The notes under the pieces: model-generated
Seen by the model: only the letters and a program-made list of their open reading frames with translations
Database searches by the model: none
Told to the model about the DNA's origin: nothing
Shown: piece after piece, positions 11,671 through 20,850 of the stretch
Layout of the letters: each line of letters opens with the position of its first letter
Position numbering within the stretch: position 1 is the first letter of the stretch
Translations under genes and position numbers: made by a program
Assembly (NCBI GenBank): GCA_004151065.3
Contig: NWUY0300071484.1
Location: forward strand, 1 to 25,787
Length of the DNA: 25,787 bases
Origin: Larix sibirica
Lineage: Eukaryota; Streptophyta; Pinopsida; Pinales; Pinaceae
Direction of reading: 5' to 3'

Positions 11671-12130
11671 AAATTAATATCATTAAACGTTAATTTACGA
11701 TAACGTTGGTGATGATCAACCCCCCCACATGTATTGGCAGTTGGGTTAGACAGCACAGCACAACGCACGTTGGCGTCAAACCACTTTGCTTGAAATTTGT
11801 CTAGTTCCGTTTAGGGTTACCGGAAGACGGGTAGCCCTGCCTGCCCTGCCCCACCCCACTGAAACGTCGCCAACGTCATTGGATGCCGTCCAGTGAGGAT
11901 GATGGTCAGGGAGAAATTCTCTAATTGAGAATGACTATTCGGCGCTCGGTACGACTTCGTCGCAATTCCCGTCGATCTTGAGAGATACGTCACCCCTCAG
12001 ACTTTGACGTACGGGACACAGAATTACCATTAGGTTACGCGCATGGTCAGGTTTTCAAGACTCACACCCCGGGTGCCGGGCCGGCTCCCTTGAGTCTCAC
12101 CGCCTGCTTTTTTATTAACAAAAAGTCAGC
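11640..12130. other. Second CpG-rich, non-coding island
   Basis: Many CG dinucleotides and ACGT cores (AACGTCA, GACGTACG, TACGTCAC) occur here, plus a telo-box core (AACCCTAA on the minus strand, near 11812-11819). There is also a short palindrome TTCTCTAATTGAGAA near 11918, and AGACTCA/TGAGTCT arms at 12058-12064 and 12091-12097 around a very GC-rich loop. No reading frame looks coding. It lies 1.5-2 kb before the WAV3-like gene, so it may be distal regulatory DNA kept unmethylated. Confidence 0.35.
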
Positions 12131-12269
12131 TGTTTCATACTGCAAACCGTTTCAACGGTGATAATGAATAGATGACAGAAGTGTAGTTCTACTTCTTGTT
12201 GGTCACATTCAAATTTAAGTTAACCTCGGATCAATTTACTGTTATTAACTAAATTCAATGAATACTCCA

Positions 12270-12324
12270 ACTATAGCTCGATTGGTATACAGATGTAAGT
12301 TTCCAGTTCCACTAAGCCTGAAAA
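12270..12324 (+). repeat. Possible truncated tRNA-like SINE head with poly(A)
   Basis: TAGCTCGATTGGT (12274-12286) fits the pol III A-box consensus well. About 20 bases later comes CCAGTTCCACT, at best a weak B-box, and then 14 A's at 12311-12324. This could be a truncated SINE with its tail. The B-box is poor and no flanking duplication was found. Confidence 0.25.
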
Positions 12325-12495
12325 AAAAAAAAAATTCAAGGACGGAAATAAGCCTGTCTCAATCATTTGACGTGAAAGCATAACGGCAGGGCACGTCTCG
12401 CCGTTACATTTACTACACTGCATGGGGGTACATAGATAGATAGCTATGGCTGTGTGGTAAATTCCTGTGGCTTTACTTGTTACTATCACCGTCAG

Positions 12496-12840
12496 ATGAC
12501 AGTGTTATATCCGAAACCGAAAATATTCGGCGAGAATAATAAATCTGGCATAAAGGTTTTTTTGACAAAAGACAACATTCTTTTATAGCTGCTGGACGTC
12601 GAAGGATCGAGTTCACGGGCAAATGTCGTATTACCAGCGTACTGTGGTTTGGCTCGGCTAGCTAAACTTAACCGATATCTACAAGTTGTCAGATTGGAGG
12701 GAAAGACTGGCAGATGCTTGCCTGAAGAAATAGAAAGATGCATGTCCATGCAGTACATCGGAGGCTCTGAGGCAAATCCTGCAGTAGATTTGTATAAAAC
12801 GGTCAGAAATATGTTTGAAATAGCCAAGGACCAAGGTTAA
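12496..12840 (+). pseudogene. Unidentified coding-like fragment with one in-frame TAG
   Basis: The + frame from the ATG at 12496 gives 30 residues (starting MTVLYPKPKIFGENN), an in-frame TAG at 12586-12588, then 83 residues to the TAA at 12838-12840. The second part includes LPAYCGLARLAKLNRYLQVV, CLPEEIERCMSMQYIGG and AVDLYKTVRNMFEIAKDQG. It looks like a soluble, mostly helical protein, with purine-first codons and few rare residues. I do not recognise the family. Alternatives: TTTTATAG at 12588 could be a splice acceptor, making 12589-12840 a last exon whose upstream exons are missing or distant; or it is a captured, broken gene piece; or CpG-rich DNA that is open by chance. The minus strand is also open over 12492-12827, which weakens the case. 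Confidence 0.35.
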
Positions 12841-13011
12841 GCCGCTAGCGGAAAAGGGGACGGAGCCGGTGACCAACCTGCTGGGCTGCAGACCGTCAGC
12901 AATGATAGAGGGGAAGGAGCCGGTGACCAGGGCGTGGAACCGTGTAGGCATATTCCGCAACGGCTCCCGTAGGACGTTGACTATGTTGAAATGAATGGAA
13001 GTGTGCAAGGG

Positions 13012-13017
13012 CACGTG
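13012..13017. promoter_or_regulatory. G-box CACGTG
   Basis: The palindrome GCACGTGC contains the core CACGTG, the binding site of plant bZIP and bHLH factors. It lies about 630 bases before the ATG of the WAV3-like gene, in CpG-rich DNA. A six-base core occurs often by chance, so function is inferred only from position. Confidence 0.35.
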
Positions 13018-13151
13018 CCGGTTGGGTTGTGCCGGTAGCGGGCATTGGGCAAGGTCGAGGTCACCGAAGCCCGCCGCGCTTGGCCCCAAAAGCAGCAAAA
13101 TATGATTAAGAAACCCCAACCCTGTGAAGGAAAGATTAACATGATTAGGAA

Positions 13152-13202
13152 GATGATGATGGCCATGATGATGAGCATCATCATCGGCTGCTCATCATCA
13201 TC
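13152..13202. repeat. Nested ATG/CAT triplet inverted repeat
   Basis: The inner arms are ATGATGATG (13165-13173) and CATCATCAT (13176-13184), separated by two bases. The outer arms are GATGATGATG (13152-13161) and CATCATCATC (13193-13202). All arms pair perfectly. If this part is transcribed it would form a hairpin in the leader of the WAV3-like mRNA and would add several upstream ATGs. It may simply be trinucleotide slippage on both sides of a centre. Confidence 0.7.
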
Positions 13203-13642
13203 TCCTTATCTTCCTCTCGGCTCATCATATATTTGATCTCAAACAGACACAATACCCATCTCATCGTTTAGTCTCGCCTCATCGTTGGAGTTGGAATTCG
13301 ATCAGAGGAGTTGCTGGGGCTTTCGCTTTTGCAGAGATATTGGCAGGTGGGATTTAGCTTTTGTCTTAACCCTGCCACTTGGACCTTTCCAAACACGGTC
13401 CGTGTAGAGAAAATTTATCTGGATTTTGCGAGCCGAACAAGACAACGCAACGGGGAAGAAGGGCAAGAAGAATTCAAGGTCATGCCCATCATGAGCTCCT
13501 GTTAATTTTGTCCGTTTCTCTGTGTTGAAGGCGATGGAGGCCATGGCGCCTTGATACTTGCTCGCTTTTTTGTCCATTTAGACCCGAGGAAATATCCCAC
13601 GGCTCAAAGATTTTAAGCGAAAAGAGGAAATTGGAAGCCAAG

Positions 13643-16600
13643 ATGGGAACCGGATGGAGAAGGGCTCGGAGCGCATTGGGGTTAAGTGTTTGTACATCGA
13701 GCCCTCGTGCCATGGACTCCTTGGATTCTGTAAGCCCCAGGACATCGCAGGCAGATAATGGTTCCAGTCCCAGGCTTTTGCAAGAAAGTGTTCCGAGTCC
13801 GAGATTACAGCAATTGGAAAATATTGCCATTAACAGCCCCAGGTTGCAGTGCCAAACTGCCCCCAGCCCCAGGCTCCGGTGCCAAACGAGCGCCAGCCCT
13901 AGAGTTCAGTCTTCTCTGTCGTCGGTTGTGTCGGGTTCGAGTCCCAGGATGTGTTCTCAGTCTCAGTGTAGCCCGAGGTTGCAATGCAGGACTAGTGCGA
14001 GCCCGAGGGTGAAGAACGTTGAAAATGTTCCCTTGACTGAAGGCTCGGTTCCGTCGTCTCCGCGCTCCAGATTGAGCCTGTTGCGGACTGGTATTAGGCT
14101 TTCCAGAGTAAGTTTCTGATGCTTTAAAGATTTTCAAGTTTCAAGATTCTTGTGATTTGAGAGGGTGAATTATAGCGTGTTTTGGCATCTGCCTTTCTCT
14201 AAATCTGGTTGATTTTGCACTAAAACTTCAAATGTAGTACAGTACCTCGAAAACTTTATAAACTATTTTGGCATTAAAGGGGCGAGCCTGCTCGTCTTGA
14301 ATAAATTTTCCTTACTGTTTTTTTAGCAATCAATCGACTGGTCGCAAATAGAGAAAATCCTGTAAAGCGAACTGCTTCAGGCTTCATAGTGATCCCTAAG
14401 TTGATCCTGCAAAAAAATCTTAGTAACGAACTGCTTTTAGGCTTTTCAGTTAAACATTTCATGTCCTAAGTTGATTCTTCAAAAAAATCTTTGCAAACGA
14501 ACTGTTTTTAGGCTTCTTAGTTGAACAATTCCTGTCCCTAAGTTGATCCTGCAAAAAAACTTAAAAAACGAACTGCTTTCAGGTTTTATTTGTACAATTC
14601 TTGGCGCGATTCTTCTTCTTCCGTTTTCGTTAAGATCTCTAATCAGAATGCTATATTTTGATCATCTTTCTCGAATTCAACCTTTGGACCTTGGCCATAA
14701 ATATGTTCCGTTGTTCTCGGTGAATAAACCAGAAATACAAAAAAGCGTGCGTTTTGTAAGAGAGTTTACCTCGTAACCTTGAAATGCCGATCGAGACGAA
14801 ACCAAGAAAGATGCAACCTTTGAAACTCGAGAGTTGACTTACTGTGAAGTTCCAATTTCTAGGCTGAGTTCAAAATCTGTCAAATTGAAGCTCTCGTACT
14901 CCGTTTTTCAACCCTGCGTGCGGCATAATGAAGCAATACCGGATTTCTATTTTCTGATAAAAGCTGATGCTTATTATTCTTTTATGCTTTCTAAAAGCTG
15001 TTCTAATGACTCCATGCGTGTTTCTTTTGCAGAGTACCTGTGCAATGTGCTTGCAGACGATGAAGCCTGGACAAGGCCACGCAATATTCACCGCGGAATG
15101 TTCACACGCATTCCATTTTCCGTGTATTGCTTCAAACGTCAAGCACGGAAACCTGATTTGTCCCGTTTGCCGAGCAAAATGGAAGGAAGTGCCGTCTCAA
15201 GCGTCGGTGAGTGCAGTCCAGAAAGATGAAAAAGCCGAAAGAGGCTCCGTATTGACCCCGAGAAGCAGCAGGAGAAACGCACTTCAAACTTCTTCTTCTG
15301 AAGCCTCGGAACAAGCTGAATACAGGAGACCGGAAAGAAATTCTGAAGAATCAGTTACTCCAAGAGGAACTCGTCAAATTCCTTCTTCCCAGCCCCTTTA
15401 CGACGATGACGAGCCTCTGGACACAAATCCCAGGGAAAACGGCCGAACATTCAGTACTATTCACGAAGAAGAGGAGTTCGAATTTAAAGGATTCGTGGTC
15501 GAACCCGAGCAAACTACGGGGCTAATGAGCAATAATGCCAAAAACAACAGCCTAACCAGAAATCTAGAGGTGACTTTACAGCCAGCGATTGGAGTTCTAG
15601 CAGCGGGGAAGTCATGCGAGAAGTTCACAGTATTACTGCAAGTGAAAGCTCCGCCTGCAATCAACAGACAGCAGAAAAACCTGAAGCAGATTTCATCTTC
15701 TTTACTGCCGGATCCTAGCTACCGTGCCCCTATTGATCTGGTAACCGTCCTGGATGTAAGCGGCAGCATGTCAGGAACCAAATTGCAGCTCTTAAAGCGG
15801 GCGATGAGGTTAGTAATTTCTTCACTGAGTCCAGCCGACCGGCTCTCAGTCGTATCATTTTCTTCCACGGCGAAGCGCGAGTTTCCCCTAAAGCGCATGG
15901 TTCCCCATGGCCAAAGAGCCGTCCGTCGCGTAATCGACCGCCTGGTCTGCAACGAGGGCACTAACATCGCCGACGGCCTAAAGAAAGCGGCGAAAATCTT
16001 AGAAGATCGGCGGGAACGGAACCCGGTGGCATCCATCATGCTACTCTCGGACGGGCAAGACAAGAACAGCATCAGCACGCTACAGAATCGACAAACCCTG
16101 CCCGGATCCATCAGACAGAGCACACGCTACGGTCACATTGAGATCCCCGTGCACGCTTTCGGCTTCGGAAATGACCACGACGCGGCCAAGATGCACACCA
16201 TCTCGGAGGGATCCGGCGGCACATTTTCCTTCATTAAAGCCGAAGCTTCAGTCCAAGACGCCTTCGCCGAGCGCATCGGGGGCTTACTGAGCGTCGTCGC
16301 GCAGGACGTGCAGTTGACACTTTCTTGCTCCTCGGCTCCCGGTGTGCAACTGCAAAACATACATGCCGGAAGCTGCCAGACCAGGGTTCTCGACGATTAC
16401 GGGACAGTGAAATTGGGGGATCTATACGCCGAAGAAGACAAAGACATCATCGTCGAGCTAAAAATCCCAGCCGTCAAATATCCAAACCCCATGACAGTTC
16501 TCGGCGTAAAATGCTCCTTCAAGGATCCAGTCTCGCAGCAAATCATGTCTGCCAAGGAACAGATTCTGATTATCCAGCGGCCAGACAGCGTCCGCGGCTA

Positions 16601-17129
16601 TCCCACGTCCGTCAGCCTCGATGTCGAGAAGCGCAAGAATAGAGTGCGCACTGAGCAGGCCATCGCTGAGGCTCGAACCCTGGCCGACGCCGGCGACACC
16701 GCCGGAGCGCAGCAGGTCCTCTACAATGCCAAGTCCCTGCTGCAGTGCTCTCCCGTGTCTCGAACCGGAGACGAGTTGAGAAGTGCTCTGGAGGCTGAGA
16801 TTGCAGAAATTCAGGCGAAAGTGAGGCATAATTTCATGTACGAGAGGGAGCTGAGATCGACTGAGATCTCTCGCGAACGGCAGCCTAGATCGACTAGCAG
16901 TAATTACAATGAACGTCAGAGATCCAGCAACGGTTACAGGAGGATAGATTACGAGCCGACGACGCCCTCAATGCTGGACATCGTTATGCGTTTACAGACA
17001 GATAGCGATGAGCCGCTCACGCCCACCTCGGCCTGGAGGGCTGCAGAGAAGCTGGCCAAGGTTGCCATCATGCGTAAGTCTTTGAATCGGGTTAGTGATT
17101 TGCACGGCTTTGAGAACGCAAGATTTTAA
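13643..17129 (+). CDS. WAV3-like: WAV3-family RING-H2/VWA E3 ubiquitin ligase, two exons
   Basis: The coding sequence joins 13643-14107 (155 codons) to 15033-17129 (698 codons plus TAA), giving 853 residues. The ATG at 13643 is chosen because it gives MGTGWRRA, the conserved start of plant WAV3/WAVH/EDA40 proteins. The splice is phase 0: AGA|GTAAGT to TTTTGCAG|AGT, joining RLSR to STCAMC as in homologues. Residues 20-141 carry 11 Ser-Pro-Arg triplets. The RING is C158-x2-C161-x16-C178-x-H180-x2-H183-x2-C186-x11-C198-x2-C201, so RING-H2. FKGFVV (306-311) is a family motif. The VWA domain spans about 388-578 with a complete metal-binding site (D396, S398, S400, T465, D495). Residues 694-775 look helical, matching the family's Vwaint region. 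Known for the family: these E3 ligases act redundantly in Arabidopsis root gravitropism. Inferred: this copy is active, because no frame break or lost ligand is visible. At 853 residues it is longer than Arabidopsis WAV3 (about 740 from memory), mostly in the repeat region. The exact subfamily is not resolved. Confidence 0.93.
14108..15032 (+). other. Phase-0 intron of the WAV3-like gene
   Basis: This 925-base intron has a consensus donor GTAAGT at 14108 and an acceptor ending in a pyrimidine run, TTTCTTTTGCAG, at 15032. It is AT-richer than both exons and the exon 1 frame hits TGA 9 bases past the donor. It separates the N-terminal SPR-repeat region from the RING domain, directly before the first zinc-binding cysteine. 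A roughly 71-bp tandem repeat fills 14365-14600. Confidence 0.92.
14365..14600 (+). repeat. About 71-bp tandem repeat, 3.5 copies, inside the intron
   Basis: Units begin at 14365, 14425, 14496 and 14567 with AACGAACTG or a near match (first unit AAGCGAACTG). Each of the first three runs through AGGCTT, CCTAAGTTGAT and a run of seven A's. Spacing is 60, 71 and 71 bases. The fourth unit is cut short after the AGGTTTTATTTGTACAATTC part. Units two and three are most alike, so the array probably grew by unequal exchange or slippage after the intron was established. No coding or RNA-gene content is seen. Confidence 0.85.
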
Positions 17130-17194
17130 TTATCTCTAATCCATTTGTCCTTTCGCTTCTGCTTCCTTACCTTGATTGAATGAATGAATGTATG

Positions 17195-17200
17195 AATAAA
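17195..17200 (+). promoter_or_regulatory. Poly(A) signal AATAAA of the WAV3-like gene
   Basis: A canonical AATAAA lies 66 bases after the TAA stop, just after a short GAAT-type repeat (TGAATGAATGTATGAAT). Plant poly(A) signals are loose, so cleavage may use this or later A-rich sites up to about 17400. No second gene follows on this strand that would need a different end. Confidence 0.5.
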
Positions 17201-17834
17201 AGAAGATATCAAGGCTTGCCAATGTCAGTAGTGATGTTGGAAATTCCGTGCTGTATCTCTGTAGACTCATCAAACAACCAGCAGTTGGTTTTTCCTTAAC
17301 GCGATGAATTATTTTTATGGGATTTGTGAATTTTCTAGGATGTGTACAAAAAACATTACAAGTCTGTAATCATTTCAGAGGTACGTCACCGCTCCTCCTC
17401 CTCGGTTGTTGTAATGTACTGTGAGGAGTGAGTTGAAGTCGTGTTGCCTGTCCTCCATGCAGGTAGGCAGTGATCAAACTTCCATATAAATGTAGATGAA
17501 TTATGTGATGATATTTACAGTCAAGCTTCACAAAAAGCTTGATAGTTTGCTTTTCCATGGTTTTTAATTGTCCCAAATAAAAATGGTATAAAATTTAAAT
17601 TGTTGTTGTGGGACGTATTATGTGATAGTTTCATGTGTATGAAACAATAATTCGATAGGTTTATATTTTGAATTTTGTAATAACTTCCACCACCGTAAAA
17701 TCTCTTCAATACCCTGATTATGTAAACAACTCAATATAAAATTTCAATTTAATATAAAATTTTATTTTGTATAATATATGAAAATGAATTTATGTTCAGG
17801 ATGTATATATATTTTGTATAAAATCTGGGATTAA
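17201..17834. other. 3' flank of the WAV3-like gene; no further gene seen
   Basis: This holds the probable end of the 3' untranslated region and then AT-rich spacer up to the Penelope-like remnant. CTCCTCCTCCTCGG near 17392 is a short CTC run. Frames on the minus strand here are short and composed of low-complexity residues. Confidence 0.5.
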
Positions 17835-18715
17835 CTATAATGTCTAGCAGTAACTAGTATATACATGGAAGACACTACAAGTAGTGGTTCTTAATAATTT
17901 TTATCTTAAATTTAAATGTTGGTTTGTCTTTGTTGATGATGCTCATCATTTGTTTAGCCTTTCACTCTTTCACAGTCATCTTAATAACATTTCTCTTCAC
18001 ATATAATTTACCATGGAAATTCAAGAAAATAACTATCTCCCTTTCCTTGATGTTCTCACCACTCGCCAGTAGAATGACTCTCCTTCACACCAAGTTTATT
18101 TGTTAATAACCCTCATCTTTAGAGCTATCCACATCTCTATCCCCCATCATTTTCAAATAGAGGAAACCTGCCTAACTAAATCCTTCCTTGTTAATGGCTA
18201 TTCTTGAGCCAGATCAACAAAGCCTTTTATTCTATCCTCCATCATACTACACCCAAGAAATCTCCCTCCTATGTATTCATGGTATCACAGACCACACCTT
18301 TAAAATCTTAGCCAAAAAGAAGATCAAAATCATATTCAAACCTCACAAAACTCTCAAACAATATTTCTAAAGTGTGAAGGATAAATCCGAAGTGGTTTTC
18401 CCCGAAGGCATCTACCAAATTCCTTGCTCCTTTGCTAGTCAATCAAATAGGAAGATCAATCCACACCTACTTAAAATAACACATAGTTGATACCTTTCAG
18501 AACCATCTCATCAAATCTACTATAGTTTGAGCATTCCCACATCACCAAACACCTCTACTGCTTCAACCAAGCCAAAATCATAGTGTCTACCCGTCATTAC
18601 TCATCTCAACTCATTAGAGAAGCCCTTGAAATCGAAAAGTATCCCAACAATTTTAATCAAGATGATGGATGCAAGATAAGCCAATCTTAGTTGGAAACCC
18701 ATAATCCGTCAACTT
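17835..18715 (+). mobile_element. Penelope-like retroelement (Dryad type), 5'-truncated RT/GIY-YIG pseudogene
   Basis: Across shifting + frames this matches the end of a Penelope-like element (PLE) protein in the right order. Pieces are IYMED near 17860; VLNNFYLKFKCW (about 17887-17922) leading straight into the reverse-transcriptase catalytic FVDD (17929-17940); FTMEIQENN and LPFLDVLTT (about 18005-18065); ILAKKKIKIIFKPHKTLKQ (about 18305-18360); EGIYQIPCS (18404-18430), the GIY part of a GIY-YIG endonuclease; then CFNQAKIIV, HYSSQLIREALEIEKYPNNF and DDG, ending at SW/KPIIRQL near 18688-18712. Several in-frame stops and at least three frame changes break it, and the YIG half is not recognisable. 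Upstream RT motifs are missing, so it is 5'-truncated, about 700 bases after the WAV3-like gene. GIY-YIG PLEs in plants are known mainly from conifers, where they are called Dryads and explained by ancient transfer from arthropods. Confidence 0.82.
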
Positions 18716-19200
18716 TTCTCTAAGAAATCTCTTATCCTTGATCTCTCTAGTATACATGAGCAATCTACCCACCAAGTCTTTTCCTTGACCTCTGTATTTG
18801 CATTCCTTTCTTCCTTCCCTTTTTATCTCTAACACTATTGTCCACCTTCTATTTATCTCTCATGATTCTTTCTTATCCCCTCTTTATATTTAATCTTATT
18901 ATTCCACTTTTATCTTCTCACATTCTTTCTAAAACTCATTCCACCTCATTTATTTCTTTCTCATTACCCTCATCTCCTTATTAAAGTTTTATCCTTAATA
19001 TTTTTTTATTTTTTTTCTTTTCATTGTTTTTTATTTTAGATATAATTGTCTCTTTCTTTAATTTTATTATTATAAACTTTTTTTCTATCTTTTTATTATT
19101 TTATATATAACTGTTTTTATTTTAATTTATTTATATATACTATATCTAATCTTTCCTTCACTATTATTGTTTTTAGTATTATTTATTTCATTTAATTCTC
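18716..19200. other. G-poor, pyrimidine-rich tract after the Penelope-like element
   Basis: The + strand is strongly biased to T and C with very few G's, first with CTTTCTTCC-type runs (18790-18990), then almost pure T/A (18990-19150). No open frame of interest is present. It starts where recognisable PLE protein ends, so it may be the element's 3' tail or an expanded simple-sequence region at the insertion edge. There is no clean poly(A) tail or target duplication. Confidence 0.6.
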
Positions 19201-19770
19201 ATTATTTTTAATCTTTTGATCCTAAATGTCTACTTTAAATGTCCAATGTTAAATTTAAACACAAAAATTTACATGATATATCCACCTTTAATATGCACTC
19301 TAAAATATTATGATATTTTTCTATTTGTATAAATTGTTTTTTATTACTTTAAGAAAAGTCTTATTCAATCATTTATATTTACAATAGGCATTACTCTATA
19401 TGACATGAGGCAAAATTTTCATTATATACTATTAAAATTTGTAAAAATAATTTGAATATAGACCATTACCATAAAACTATGTGAAATAAGTACTAACGTT
19501 GTTATTTAACGAAATGTTGTTGTCTTAATTACTATATAGGCATCATTCTATGCTAAGGCAAATAAATCCAATGTAAAATGTTAAGAGAAAAATATTATAA
19601 TATAATAAAATAATTTTAACACATATTTATTTTTATAAAATATTTTTAACATATTACAATTATTGGACATATTCAATGCTTGGACATAATCAATGTTTAT
19701 ATCAATAAGCATGTGAAAAAAGTACTATAGAGCCTTACAATGTAGTACTATAAAGTGGTTTGAGTTAAAA

Positions 19771-19905
19771 AATGTTGTTTTCTCAACTATTCAATCATTA
19801 TGTTAGTAAAAACCATCATTCCATCTTATCATTGTGACACTATGTTATATTACCATAAGATAATATTGTTTTCGCAACTATTCAATCATTATGTTAGTAA
19901 GAAAC
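19771..19905 (+). repeat. Two-copy repeat, about 91-bp spacing
   Basis: AATGTTGTTTTCTCAACTATTCAATCATTATGTTAGTAA (19771) recurs from 19862 with about three differences, with ACCATCAT-type sequence between. AT-rich and non-coding. Confidence 0.75.
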
Positions 19906-20850
19906 ATAATATTACCATAAAATAAGCAAAATCCTTTCTATTAATGTAAGATAATATTTCAGAGTTTTTTTTTCATTGTTAATGTTGTCAAACATTTCAA
20001 CCAGTACAATTATTGAACATATCCATGATCTTTTTAATTGGCATATAGAAAGGTATGTGAAAGGAGTATGATGCATATTGTTAGTTAAGACACTTTTTAT
20101 AACTTTTTATTTTTAAGATTTTTTTTGCAATTTATATTTTATTATAAAATGAAAATAAAATATCATCTTTTCAAATTTTTACAATCTTAAAAATTTAAAT
20201 ATTAACTAAAAAATCAATAAAATTTAAAAACTATTTTTTTTTTCAAAATCATGATATCCACCAAATTATTATTTTTGTAAATTATTTGTAAATAAACACA
20301 TTTCAATGAAAAATGACAACACATTTTTTCTTCTATTCATTTGATATTCTTCAAAAGTATTTGAACTTATATATTTGAAAACATGAATGTAATTTTCCAG
20401 TGGAAGAGACTTTCTAGTTTTCATTTGTTTCCATACACCATAGATAACATTCCAATCTACAATTACAATGCTTAATATTCTTCTCATATATTCATTAGTT
20501 GTGAAATAGTGAGACATTGTTTCTATCATTGGTTTCAATGTTTACTAACATGTGCATGAAATAATACTCAATTTCTTGAATAGTAAACTCATTTTTTAAA
20601 ACTATGCTCCTTTTAATAATACATAGCTCAACACTTGAGATAATAAAATAATATAAAAAAGGTCACAATATAATATTAAGAGGTCACGAAAGGATTTATT
20701 CCATAGGAATGTAACTGACTACCTTCGCAAAATTACAAGATGGAAGAAACCAAGATATGGATCGAAATGGAAATGCAAACCTATCAGAAGTAGCCTAACA
20801 ACTTGAATACACGTTCAATACGGGCTCACACTCAGGTAGCTGGAACAATG
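19906..20850. other. No gene seen; very AT-rich
   Basis: There are long A and T runs and only short frames. A minus-strand frame at 20269-20538 (89 codons) has no recognisable domain and typical AT-rich random composition. Confidence 0.5.

Larger units (their letters stand above)
12841..13642 (+). promoter_or_regulatory. Upstream region and 5' leader of the WAV3-like gene
   Basis: This 800-base stretch is clearly richer in G+C and in CG dinucleotides than the surrounding DNA, as expected next to an expressed gene in a methylated plant genome. It holds a perfect G-box at 13012-13017, a nested ATG/CAT inverted repeat at 13152-13202 and a weak TATA-like CATATATTTG at 13226-13235. A pyrimidine-rich stretch follows at about 13256-13290, as often seen near plant transcription starts. 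A better TATA sequence, TATAAAAC near 12793, lies inside the upstream coding-like fragment. The transcription start cannot be fixed from sequence, and a leader of roughly 380 bases is only a guess. GGAGCCGGTGACCA occurs twice, at 12862-12875 and 12916-12929. Confidence 0.45.

Noticed and set aside
12492-13119. Minus-strand frames of 111 and 146 codons upstream of the gene
   Set aside because: The + frame has more gene-like codon composition and the minus frames show no domain. The ambiguity is noted under the coding-like fragment.
13631-13642. Longer N-terminus of the WAV3-like protein from a TTG at 13631
   Set aside because: TTG is not a usual start in plant nuclear genes, and the ATG at 13643 gives the conserved family start MGTGWRR.
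13758-14137. Alternative + and minus frames across exon 1 (84 and 110 codons)
   Set aside because: They are by-products of the SPR repeat DNA; only the frame from 13643 has the family start and splices to the RING exon.
14967-15032. Separate gene starting at 14967 and running into the RING exon
   Set aside because: This part lies in the intron. A good polypyrimidine tract and CAG at 15032, plus the family junction before STCAMC, show the exon begins at 15033.
15207-15212. GTGAGT as a second splice donor in exon 2
   Set aside because: The frame stays open and keeps family features (FKGFVV, the VWA domain) on the far side with no matching acceptor needed, so it is treated as exonic.
15132-16829. 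Several 60-134-codon minus-strand frames opposite exon 2
   Set aside because: They mirror a GC-rich coding exon, have no recognisable domains and disagree with the conserved + protein.
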